The notes under the pieces: model-generated
What the model was told of the DNA's origin: nothing
Databases searched by the model: none
Seen by the model: the letters and a program-made list of their open reading frames with translations, nothing else
Part shown: positions 1-10,600 of the stretch, piece by piece
How the letters are laid out: every line of letters starts with the position of its first letter
Position numbering within the stretch: position 1 is the stretch's first letter
NCBI GenBank assembly: GCA_002633025.1
Contig: NMRB01001831.1
Coordinates: 1 to 64,000 of the forward strand
Origin: Notospermus geniculatus
Lineage: Eukaryota; Nemertea; Pilidiophora; Heteronemertea; Lineidae
Direction: 5' to 3'
DNA: 64,000 bases
Program-made: the position numbers and the translations under genes

Positions 1-64
1 CCCATCCTAGCTCTGCTACCATGTTACGATCAGGTATCGACTGGGCCATCCCGTAGATGGCAGC
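1..64 (-). CDS. SGPL1: SGPL1-like exon, cut by window edge
   Basis: The acceptor CTTTTTCAG lies at 65-73. The exon reads AAIYGMAQSIPDRNMVAELG in phase 0 and stays open to the window edge, so the true end of the gene lies outside the window. Confidence 0.82.
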
Positions 65-945
65 CTGAAAAAGAAATATTATGATCACTTTGCAGGCACG
101 GATCCAGAGGGGGGCGGAAGGGACGTACGCCCCCCTATTTTTGGCAGACAAATTATTTTTTTAGCAAGAAAAATTCAATCACATAAAAAATTTGAGTATT
201 TTGCTCTCAGATGCCAGGAAAATGCATCTAAAAGCACTTAAATTGTCAAATTTTCCTGGGGCAGGACCCCCCAGACCCCCCGTTTGGGCTTCCCGCTTTC
301 ATTGTCTGCCGCATCCGTCAAGCTACGCCCCCCTTTCTGTCAACCCTGGATCCGTGCCTGACTTTGGGGGTGGAAGACAGGGAGGCAGGGATTCAATGAC
401 ATGACTTTAGGATGAACAGGAACAAACAAGTATTATAACAACAGTATTTTTATCAAGCATGTTTAATTACATACCAGTATGAAACATCTACGGGTACTGC
501 CATGAATAAAATTCTCTGCCTTCTGGTATGATTGACAGAAAGCTTCAACTTACCATTCCCCCAACTTTAGCATTAGGATCCCTCATGATGATAGCAGAAC
601 ATTCTCGGATATCATTCAAGAAGCGGTCGGCAGCACCAGTTTCTGTGATTGGAAGTGTGACACAGATATGGAGACTGGAAAATGAACAGATGAATGTTAG
701 AAAAGCATCAAAATGAATGAAGCCAAGGAATAGCCTAAAATGTATTGATACATGTATTCAAAGAGCAAGGGGCATAAGGTTATCTATCAGTAACTCACCC
801 GCTAGGGAACTGAAGTGGGTTGAGGTGCCATCCTCTTTCTCCCATCATATCATTCAGGCGGAATATGTTGAAGTCGAGTGAGCTGAATGCAACCACAGTC
901 ACCTCAGGCTTCCCCATGATGTAGATACCTTCAATTCTCCTCAAC
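1..945 (-). CDS. SGPL1: Sphingosine-1-phosphate lyase-like gene, 3' part (three exons, partial)
   Basis: Three minus-strand exons (799-945, 554-674 and 1-64) join in frame through GT-AG introns and read as the C-terminal part of S1P lyase. This is the PLP-dependent ER-membrane enzyme that cleaves sphingosine-1-phosphate to phosphoethanolamine and hexadecenal. Recognisable pieces are RRIEGIYIMGKPEVTVVAFS, then GERGWHLNPLQFPSG joining to LHICVTLP, then AAIYGMAQSIPDRNMVAEL, which is close to the family's final segment. The catalytic lysine and PLP-binding region lie further upstream in the protein and were not found between 946 and 8119. The last exon continues past the left edge. Either the 5' exons are diverged or misassembled, or this is a partial copy. 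Family assignment is firm; completeness is not. Confidence 0.85.
93..360. mobile_element. hAT-like short element with ACTTTG target duplication
   Basis: The terminal inverted repeat CAGGCACGGATCCAG is repeated in reverse at the right end (CTGGATCCGTGCCTG). ACTTTG sits directly outside both ends (87-92 and 361-366). The element has no coding capacity and lies in the intron between two SGPL1-like exons. The CAG-type ends suggest hAT; the six-base target duplication is unusual for that group. Confidence 0.7.
554..674 (-). CDS. SGPL1: SGPL1-like exon
   Basis: The acceptor is TTTTCCAG and the donor GTAAGT. The first base completes the Gly codon opened by the preceding exon, and the exon ends in phase 0. 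It encodes LHICVTLPITETGAADRF followed by a helix ending RDPNAKVGGM, typical of the S1P lyase C-terminus. Confidence 0.85.
799..945 (-). CDS. SGPL1: SGPL1-like exon (C-terminal domain)
   Basis: The exon is preceded on the minus strand by a CTTTTGTAG acceptor and followed by a GTGAGT donor. It starts with the third base of a codon and ends after two bases of a Gly codon. It encodes LRRIEGIYIMGKPEVTVV through HLNPLQFPSG, the S1P lyase small domain. Confidence 0.85.
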
Positions 946-1313
946 CTACAAAAGGAAAGCAATGGGAATCACTTCGTAACCGATACAACTTAAGCATTTG
1001 AGATACATGTATAGTTTGAAAAAATTTGACAACCTGAAAGTGAAAGCACAGGGTGCTTCTAGTTAGCACTCTTACACCTTGTACGTACAATACATGCACA
1101 TGTAGTTCCTCCTGGGGAAAAGGAGGGCGAGGCCTATCTCACAGGCAGTAGCCAATACACATGGGCCAGTTATCAGTTCACAACCACTGACCTTCCTCAA
1201 TTCATTTTACTTTTCAAGACAAAAACTGTGCACCAAGATGAAATAGGAATCACAGATTAGTGTAATGTCAATGTGGTGACAAAAGTCTGCCTTCCCTCCC
1301 TCCCTCATAAACT
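946..1313. other. Upstream SGPL1 side, no exon recognised
   Basis: I looked on the minus strand for the PLP-lysine segment and other upstream S1P lyase exons and saw none. No other gene or repeat is recognised here. Confidence 0.4.
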
Positions 1314-1403
1314 CATCCTGAGAACATCAGGGGTTCTTAGCGCTGGCTCCCTTCGTGGTGACAAAGGGAGCCAGTGCTAAGAACCCCTGATGTTCTCAGG
1401 ATG
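1314..1403. repeat. Foldback palindrome, copy 1 (about 90 bp)
   Basis: The sequence is a near-perfect hairpin. CATCCTGAGAACATCAGGGG opens it and its reverse complement closes it, around a short GTGGTGACAA loop. A second copy is at 34582-34672. It is a MITE-type foldback with no ORF. Confidence 0.8.
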
Positions 1404-2471
1404 CATAAACTGGTCTGCAGTCACAAAGGGACACCTTTATGGTATTTTAACTAGAATTCTGAGGAATCTGATCACAAAGAAGTGAACAGACAGATCCACT
1501 GAACAAGTTTATTGCTGGAACTATGGTGGACCTTATATTTTAGAGTTGCAATTTTAACTTATGAATGCCAATATGATGATGATAACTTCTACAACAAGGC
1601 CTAGTTGTCAACACAACAACAGCTTGAGCCATGAAACTTGCAGGAGACATTCCTCACTGATAAATCACCAATAAAATCATGACAACGTGGTGCCAGACTA
1701 CAGGTATGTCAATTACTAAAGTTACTTGGTCGGCAGAAAAAATGAGCAGCTGCAACATTTTGGTTATCCAGGATGACCAAGAAGAAGAACTCTGGCACCT
1801 CAGCACTTCCCTTCAAGTGTCATTGCGGTTAGACGGCTTCCTTTTTGAGTCGGCAGAGTGACATACAGTAAATTGTTGTCGGAAAAACTGTTTATCACTG
1901 CTGGCATGTGCCTAACAAACAAACAAACTGTGAGCTGGTTGCTTAAGCTGTAACAGACCTTGTGAAGTTGAGGTTGAACTAGAGTGTGTGGGTGACCAAG
2001 ATACCTTAAACCAGGAACATCTTTATTGATGCGTAAGAACTGGAGGCTACTTGACAAGGCCCAAATGGTTGATGTGTTAAGTCTGAGATAGACCAGAGGC
2101 CCCAATGAGTCTAAGGTGAGAGAAAGAAAGGAGGGAATGTAACAGAAAGTGGCATGATATTATAGACAAAAAACGACCAATTTCCTGAAAAATATACAAC
2201 ATGGTGCCTAAGAGTGAGTAAATGGTAATCAAAAAGTCGTTAAGTCGTTAAGGACGTGATATATACCTTTGATGAAAAAGCCCCAAATGTTGTGAAAGCA
2301 TCCTGTCATTTTCAGAGAATCTTGGAAGATGATGTTTGAAAGGCGAGAAACATCTTGAAATCGCTCCCACACACAACAGAGGAAGAAGATGCTTCATGAA
2401 AGAGTGGATAAAAGGATTTTGCCCAATGCGTCTGAGTTTGATTTATTTGACATTGACGGCTGAGCGAGAAG
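1404..2471. other. Intergenic/intronic stretch without recognised gene
   Basis: Short ORFs on both strands (for example minus 1800-2105) have no recognisable domain, splice context or compositional support. I see no RNA gene. Confidence 0.4.
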
Positions 2472-2473
2472 TA

Positions 2474-2989
2474 CAGTCGAACCTCATTTCAACATACCCC
2501 GTTTACAACGTTTTCACCCCTATAATGTTCACATTTCAAAGTCCCGATTTCCTGTAATTCATTTTCCATTTGCCAATTTTGCTTACAACGAACACCTTTA
2601 TATAGTGAAATAGTGAAAATAGTGAAAAGGCCTTCGTTACAACGAACAGTGGGAAGCTATTGCCGTGGCGGCCTTGCTTATGAACAATGTACAGCGCGGG
2701 ATTCCCCTCCACTGCTTAGCAACGCCTCAATAAATTGTAGTACCGTGCTCCCTGTGAATAGCTGGTGTCACTCCCGTAGATGCGGCGTGGTCCTGAGCAC
2801 TGGTCAGAATACATGTCTGGTGAACGGAAGCAAATCTCGCTGTCCGTGAAGGCCGAAATTGTCTCTCACTTTCGAAAGCGAGTGTCTATATCGTAGTTAG
2901 CGGCCATTTTAATGGAAATGGTTACAATGAACGTTATAACGTACAGATTCATTATGTTCCTGGAGGTACGTTGTAATGAGGTTCGACTG
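2474..2989. mobile_element. Tigger/pogo-like non-autonomous element
   Basis: The ends are CAGTCGAACCTCATTTCAAC and its inverted partner (GTTGTAATGAGGTTCGACTG), flanked on each side by TA (2472-2473, 2990-2991). TA target duplication and CAG...CTG ends with an ACCTC motif are characteristic of Tigger/pogo members of Tc1/mariner. The roughly 515-bp body has no transposase, so it must have depended on a helper. Confidence 0.75.
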
Positions 2990-2991
2990 TA

Positions 2992-3644
2992 CTACTGACT
3001 CCGTGATTTTTCTCTACCTTTAAGCTTTGTGGCCAATACCAGAAAAGGATCAATGCAGAACCGAGAAAAAAATAATGTCTCATTCCTCTGATCTGAGTCC
3101 AGTCGCCAATAGTCAAACATGGAAACATTGATCAGTAGTGTTGACCCACTGTTACTGAAGGCATCACAATGAAGACTGGCACGCGGTGATGCCGAAGACC
3201 TCTTTCTACACGTAACTTGCCAAGAGGATGTAAGCTAGACTAAAATATACAAGCAAATCCCACTCAGTGGCTTCCTGGTTCCAGAGAGAAGGCTCTGACT
3301 AAGAAAGTCAACATATTCAACACTTAATAAAGGCATGAAATAAGCTACGACAGCAATTAGGGGACTAATGTTTATATTGTGTTTGTAGTCATGCTAATTG
3401 GTCCCGCTGGGACTTGAGTCGATAGCTTTGTATCCAGCCTGGCCCCTAGAGTTTCCGTGGAAAGTATAAGGAAGAATATTATCAGGCCCCCAACTCAGGT
3501 GATATTTTTTCAAAGGCAATTATGCTGGTAGTGAATGCAGTGGTCTATTGGGAGATGGGTTGGATAATAATTGGCCCATTTAGTGGGACAATGTTCAATT
3601 ATCTCATCTTGATATATTTGAGAGAGACATCCCCTACCGACACG
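2992..3644. other. No gene seen
   Basis: This AT-moderate sequence holds only short random ORFs and no recognisable exon or repeat structure. Confidence 0.35.
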
Positions 3645-3862
3645 CAGTAGACTACTGCCTGGCAGTAGTGTACTGTTTATCTACTTCTTTCACACCTGCA
3701 TATCTACTGCCAACTCAAATAAGAAAATCTGGTCTACTGCAACACTACTGCCAAATGGCAGTAGATATACAGTAGACTACTGCCATCTACTGCAAATACT
3801 ACTGTATCTCTACTGCCAAGTGGCAGTTGTGATACAGTAGACTACTGCACATCTACTGCCAN
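3645..3862. repeat. Cluster of CTACTGCCA / TGGCAGTAG repeats
   Basis: About a dozen copies of CTACTGC(CA) occur in both orientations, many paired head to head (for example GCCAAATGGC and GCCAAGTGGC cores). This makes a strongly self-complementary tract of about 220 bp with irregular spacing, ending at an ambiguous base (3862). Confidence 0.7.
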
Positions 3863-4439
3863 ACAAAGACAACGTCTGATTCTGAATGTGACACATCACA
3901 TGCCCGCTTAGCCTATGTCTTCATGAGCCAGGAATGGCCGGCCGGTTCATCTGCCCTGCTCCTGGCCCTGGTTTTGTGGCCTTTACCGACTGAAAGCTAC
4001 TTAGCCTATCGGTAACTCTATCATTAGTCCAACAGACTATAAAACCCATGATGCTAAATTATAGCATTCGAGAGTTTTGTTGACAGCCGTGATAAATCTC
4101 AGGCATGAAGAGAGATATTGATGACACAATTATGGTTTTTTAAGAAATATTAGCCAATAAAATGATTAATAATGACAAGCGGTAAATTAATCTGTGATTG
4201 ATGGACGACGGTTGTCGTTGCATTGTGGGATAGAGACTAAGTTTACTCAAGGTAGCACGGTATGATTACGTTGATTAAAAGGACCTGGAAGGAATGGACG
4301 CTCGAGCTTACCAATGGATGTGTGATGGATGTGTAGTAGGCTATGTCTCTGTGTTGATCATAGATCATAGGCCTACCTTTCTCAATTAAAGGAAGTCCAG
4401 CGTGCTCATCTGAAGCACCCACAGCGAACTAGCCTATAT

Positions 4440-4548
4440 TCGTCGGCGTTTGGACAAAATTTTGCGCGCGCGCACTTATCTGGCAGGCAAATCAACGCAT
4501 GCGTGATTGGTCGCGAGATGCGCATATGCAGTTTGCAGGAAATCCAAG
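4440..4548 (+). promoter_or_regulatory. Candidate CpG-type promoter (NRF1-like, CCAAT, YY1-like motifs)
   Basis: There is a GCGCGCGCGC tract, ACGCATGCG (NRF1-like), GATTGGTCG (inverted CCAAT box) and CCAAGATGGC (YY1-like, overlapping an ATG). This motif set is typical of broad TATA-less animal promoters. It would serve the plus-strand NSUN7-like gene if the exon at 4549 is its first. A similar cluster lies at 44080-44160. Confidence 0.4.
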
Positions 4549-4601
4549 ATGGCTGGGGAGGATGGCTTCGAAACGGTGAACAAGCCTATAATGAAAAACA
4601 A
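4549..4601 (+). CDS. Candidate first coding exon of NSUN7-like gene
   Basis: The ATG lies in CCAAGATGGC directly after the CpG-rich promoter-like block. It reads MAGEDGFETVNKPIMKN and reaches a possible GTTAGC donor two bases into a codon. The exon at 8120 needs exactly two preceding bases, so the phase fits. The support is only positional and phase-based. Confidence 0.3.
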
Positions 4602-7600
4602 GTTAGCTTCATTGTCCCTTTAGCGCAACCGGTAGTTAAAGAACTTGAGACTCCTAGCAACTTATTGGCGTATTGATCTGAACAATTACCAAGTGGACAC
4701 TGGACTGGAATGATATTTGCATCAATTTACCAGAACCATGAGTGTGTACACAGTGATGTTGATTAAAAATAGACCAGTCAATAAGAGGTTTTAGCGTTGT
4801 ATCGCCAAAATCACGGACTTTGACTTGACCGAGTGGTCGATAGTATTCCGTTGTTGTTGCAGATCGGACTTTTCCTCCTTCATAATCGACATTCTTTGTG
4901 ACACTCCTGCACTGGTATAAAAATATCACCTTGAGTCGAGTTAATTCTGTTACTTTATCCAGCTCAGTGCGCTGATTAACCAGAAGGTAAATAAAGGGGA
5001 TGTTTTCATACATTGATATTGGCGTTGATACTTGGCCTTTTCTTTGCCCTTTCATGGGTATATCATTCAGCGAAAGCCTTCCTGTGGATTGATCAGACCG
5101 AACAAACTGAAAGTCATGTTTCGTGAACGGTTTGGGGGCTGTACGGCTTTAGTCCAGGTGTGATAGAATCTAAAGTCCCCGTCTTTCTGATGTCCCCTTG
5201 CATTGTTTGTCAGAGGATTAGTCTCTCTCAAGAGTCCTATTCAATGGTGCCGTTTAATCCGTAAATGTACTGTTTGGGGACATCACATATCGGGGGACAT
5301 TAGATTCCATTAGACCGGGCCACGTAGGCACAGTAGGGCCTACGTTTTTTATCGACAGTCATCCATCAGTCACTCCTTCTCACAGAATGTCCAGCGAAAT
5401 TGGTTAGACCATTCCTTTCACACCTGTCACCTGTCATCAGTGCTTTAATGACCATCTTCCAAGCTTTTCCCTCCAAAACTGATAACGGGCCAGGACCCAT
5501 GTTCCCGAAGCCGTCGTAACGTTAACGATGTCGTTACGCTATGCATTTTTCCAGTTTTAACGACATCACATCGTTAAACCTAACAACGGCTTCGGGAACA
5601 TGGGCCCAGGAATATCCAATACTTCTCTGCGTGGCCTGACTATAGAAACATGCAGAGAATGCATTAATAATCACGGACTTGGTCGAGTTCCTGGGGCGCA
5701 GAGGTCTTAATCAGGGTATTTCGTGACTAAACATGACAACCTGGCCATTTTAAGTGGCCAACGATCACCACCACATGGTGTGAGAATTAGTTTAGTGTTG
5801 TTTGATTAGTTGACATGTAGAATTAGATAGTTTACCATACACTAATCGGCAAGGGCCAAGTCTGAGAGTCACAAGACCAGAATCAGAAATTCATGAACTC
5901 TTAAAAGGAATTCACCTGATGGTAAGCTAACTCAGTGATTCTCTTCATTAACGGACGTTTTGTGATAGGAGTGAGTCCATCATAGTCGATATAGACGCAA
6001 CTTTTGAGTTCTAAATCGCAGTCGTTCGCGGGATACAGGGATGTAAGGTCCAGAGGTCTTCCTTTAATGCCAAGCTAGATGCCAGTCCCACACCTGACGC
6101 GCAGATGATACGTGCAGGTGCCTTTGTTCTGTCAGCAAGATCTGCCTATCGTGTGGTATCATCACTTCACACAAACAAGGACCTCCTCCATCAGATCATA
6201 ATGTGACACCTGTCATCAATGGTTACATCCAATACAGCCGTGCCGGGCTCCTGAAGATCACCTCGATCGATTCTACAGGGTGGGCCAGAGAAAGTGTCCC
6301 TCGAACAATAGGGAAACAATAGAAATGATATTGTTCGAGGGACACTTTTTCTGGCCCACCCTGTAGGTCTCCACCCGGCAAAGAATCGCACGGTTTTGCC
6401 TTACCCACCTACCCCTCAAAGTTGCCTCTATTGTGGTAGCCTAAATTCAATTTGATATTGGAATGTGGTCCTATGAGATAAAATGAACTCATCAAAACGT
6501 TCTTTTATCCGTGGTACCTTCTTGTCAATACTTTTAGCGAGCAATTTATATTTCTTTTCATAGGCAATTATCATTATGTCTACACCACATTTATCTTGGT
6601 GTGAATTAAAGGCAGGTGCTGAAAGGAATCAATTTCAGTTCAGTGAGGAGGAGAATGGATGTCTGGTTATTGGCGTGAATTATTTAACTATGTTACTATC
6701 CATGATAGTCTTCACACTTAAACAGTATTTTAACGAAATCCGCACTCTGTAGGTTGTTCTTCAGTTGCTCCTTCCAGAAATCAATCATGTCCTGGGAATA
6801 TGTGATTTGATACTGGTTGACTTTTGAAACGTCCCCTTTCTTTGGCCAATCTGCTCGTTTGATATGTCTCCTGAGTGATTTAGCAATGTGCAGTGGTCAA
6901 TATTGATTCGTGGTGGTTGTGTCATTCTCTCTTTGGTTGTCAAACTGTGGATATCCGAACATCAGGTGGCAGTCACAGTCAATAGACTGTATCACTCCAA
7001 TAGAGCGCAGCACCTGACGGTAACTGGCGAGGCCTACAACGTCACGACGTCCCGTGCCCCATTCTGAACGCCAATGACGTCACTCGGAAAACCTCCACTT
7101 GTTTCAGTGATCATGACGTCGTCTCAAAGATGTCGTGGAATGAGTACGGGACGTCGTGACGCTGTAGTTACCGTCAGGTGCTGCGCTCTTTTGGACTGAT
7201 ATCGTCTATTGATCAGTTCAATGGGACTACGAACATCTTTCAAATCGTGGGAAACTGCATGGGAGCAGTTGTTTGCTTCCCGTAGTATTCCTAGCATGTT
7301 CTGATTCTTTCTGTTTTTGTAGGCCAGACATGCCAGACGATGCCGTCTAAGTCGTGGAAAACATTGGTGCTTCCGAGCTGCGACAACGACCATCGTTAGA
7401 AAGCTTCCAATCAGAGACGCCGTTACATCATGCTAATGAGATTTCTCCATTATTCAGTGGGATAAGAATCTTGAATACCATTGGTCGCAGAAGAAAAACC
7501 CGCAATTGGAGATAGAAATTGGAATGGTAACATTGCCAAATGGGCCACAAATACAATGTGCAGTGGTCAATATTGATTCGTGGTGGTTGTGTCATTCTCT

Positions 7601-10600
7601 CTTTGGTTGTCAAACTGTGGATATCCGAACATCAGGTGGCAGTCAAAATCAATTGATCACTTCAATGGGACTACGAACATCTTTCAAATCGTGGGAAACT
7701 GCATGGGAGCAGTTATTTGCTTCCCGTAGTATTCCTAGCATGTTCTGTTTCTTTCTGTTTTTGTAGGCCAGACATGCCAGACGATGCCGTCTAAGTCGTG
7801 GAAAACATTGGTGCTTCCGAGCTGCGACAACGACCATCGTTAGAAAGCTTCCAATCAGAGACGCCGTTACATCATGCTAATGAGATTTCTCCATTATTGG
7901 GATAAGAATCTTGAATACCATTGGTCGCAGAAGAAAAACCCACAATTGGAGATAGAAATTGGAATGGTAACATTGCCAAATGGGCCACAAATTACCGTGT
8001 AGGGAAAGACAAATTTACCGATTCGCAGTCCAACATGGAAGTTACACTGCCAGACGTAAAAATTGACAAGAGGAAATCCCACTGAGTGACTACTTTAGGA
8101 AAGAACCTTGTTTCTACAGCCACAATGTCTTCAAGAATGCGGGGATGTTGTACCGGGCACTCCGCCGGGAGGAGGAATCGGAAGAGACGCTGTATGCGCG
8201 ACATGCCAAAAATTTTAATATGGCCAACGGGGATGAGAGTTTGAAACAAGAGAATGAGATCCCGCAGCTTGAGTTTGATGATGAGGAAGAACGTAAACGG
8301 ACATTTGAGTTGGCGTTCAGTGCTTTGAAATGTAAGTAAAGAATGTTTTTTTTCTGTTTGCCTCACCAGGTGTATAGCGTAGTCAAAAATCCATCCACAT
8401 GGTAACAAGATGCGTCCATGCCCTGGTCACAAATAGGCCTACACATGTACGGCAACCAAGAGGTGTTTTCTCGCGGGTGTTTGCTCTCTGCATACGGAAA
8501 CTCAACCATAGAAAGCTTTGAGCACTCCTTGATAGTCGGGTTCCAAATTGTCAAAAATAGGGTTCCGTGGGAATTTCGTGAAGAAAGTTGCCGACATACC
8601 TCAATCGAAGGAGTAGCACTTCCTCAACAAGAAAATTGTTGCCGGCACTTTGGCATTTTCTTTTGATAGGCATATGGGCGGTTTCCATGGCAACCAACCG
8701 TGAAAATCGCATTTTTTGTTAAATGCTGATTTCTGAGCCCTTGGCAATGATATTTTGTTCGCTCAAGTGGCTATTTATATTTAATACCACGGCCGCTAAA
8801 ATCCTATATCATCGTCAAGTCGATCCGGGTCAAGGCCATTCTAAAAGGTCAAGGTCAAATGGAAATTCTGACGTTTTCCCCTGAAATTTCCTGACTCTAA
8901 GTTCAAATCTCGTGTGTATGAACATACTGAGACATAACAAATATTTTATGATTTAGAAAATATCTGCTGATAATTCCTTTTCTTTTGATGTATAATACAT
9001 GAACCTACGCCTAGAGTGTTTTTGAGGACATAAAGGAGAAATACACCAAGGTGCGTAAGATGTAGGACAATGACTTTGTCATTGGACCGAAGAAATGAGC
9101 TTTGTACAGGAGAATGGGACCCGATGTACAGATAACTTTTGAACGGTTGGATTTACACCCCATAAATGTATTACCAACAGATAGAAACATGGTGCCTCAG
9201 AAGCAGACAAGCATGTTCTTAATTGTTTTCAGCAGTTATGTAATAAGAAATGACGTTTTTTATGCAAATTAACACAAAATGCGTCNACTATACGTCATTA
9301 CCTGTCATTAACAAACTCATATGAAAAGTATATCAAGGTTGTCATGTCAGCCCACAGGAGGTCCTTAGAGAACATGTCATTCATTTCCGCACCTATCCCC
9401 TGCTACATGTAGCAAGTTAATAATCCAGAGGGACTGATCATGAAAAGGTCATGAACTCCAAGCAACGTGAACAGACTGAAAAATATTCAATTGAGAGCTG
9501 AACACCAGATACGAGATTATTTAGATGTGGCTGGGAGGCAAATGAATGCAGAGTCATTTTTTCAAGATGGCTTCCTGGCGGCCATATTTGAAGTGCGATT
9601 GGGTCCAAATTTGGTACACTTGCTGAGGGTACCTAGATGTATCTTCACACCAAATCAAAACACTCTATGTCAAATATTAACCACGAAATGTGCAAATAAA
9701 CAGTGGAATTTCGAACTTTGACCCCTGTGACCTTGAAAAGTAGGTCAAATCAAAAACCCGGGATTTATGTGATGTTGTCTCATCAGAGGAACCCACCATT
9801 AAAATTTCATGGTTCTAGCTACCAGTGTTCAGGAGATATGGCCAAAAGTGCCCCCTACAGGCCAGAGTGTAAAATTAGCAGCAGTAAGTTTCGGTCCAGA
9901 GATAGTTTCTATCATAGGGTAACTGTATACCACGTTTCAGGTTTCTAAGCCACGCGGTTTAGGCGGGAAGACAATGGCCAATATTAGCGACATTATTCTT
10001 TACTGTATTCCGCTATGGGAGTTATTTCACAGCTCAAATAATGCAGAGTTAGTCTATCAATGTTCAACTAATTCCAACAGAGCCATAAACTCCCTACGCA
10101 GTTGTGTACTGCGCCCACTTCGGTTTACCCGCTCTCCACAACTGCTTTACTTCGTGGAAGTCGCCGCGTTTGGTCAACAGATGGCGTCAGGGCCTGGCGC
10201 GAGTTTTACAGCCTATCAGCACGCTGCTTTCAAAACTCTTTGGCCCGTTGGTAACGGATGTTCTTGTGCTACCATGGATACGAACTGTTCGGCCAATGAA
10301 AAAGTGTCTCAGGCCAGCTTGGTTACCGGTTGCTCGGTGCTCTCATTGGTCGACTCTCTCAGCGCCATCTGTTGACCAAACGCGGCGAATTTTACGAAGT
10401 TAAGCAATTGTGGAGAGCGGGTAAACCGAAGGGGGCGCGGTACACAACTGCGTAGCGGAGTTAACAGAGCCAGTGCATAGCAATAATTGAAGAAAAAAAA
10501 TTCCCCGAATAACAAAACTTTTAGCGTAAGAACTCCTTAAGAGACAAGCAACCAAATCCATCCATTATAAAGATTTCCGACTGATAGTGCCAAGAGCAAA

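Noticed and set aside
7124-7837. MVVVAARKHQCFPRLRR ORFs as a duplicated gene
   Set aside because: Both copies stem from a recent segmental duplication and neither has splice or start context; a mobile-element remnant is as likely.
10104-10403. ORFs of 99-133 codons at 10.0-10.5 kb
   Set aside because: They are internal to an inverted-repeat transposon whose second copy does not keep the same frames open.
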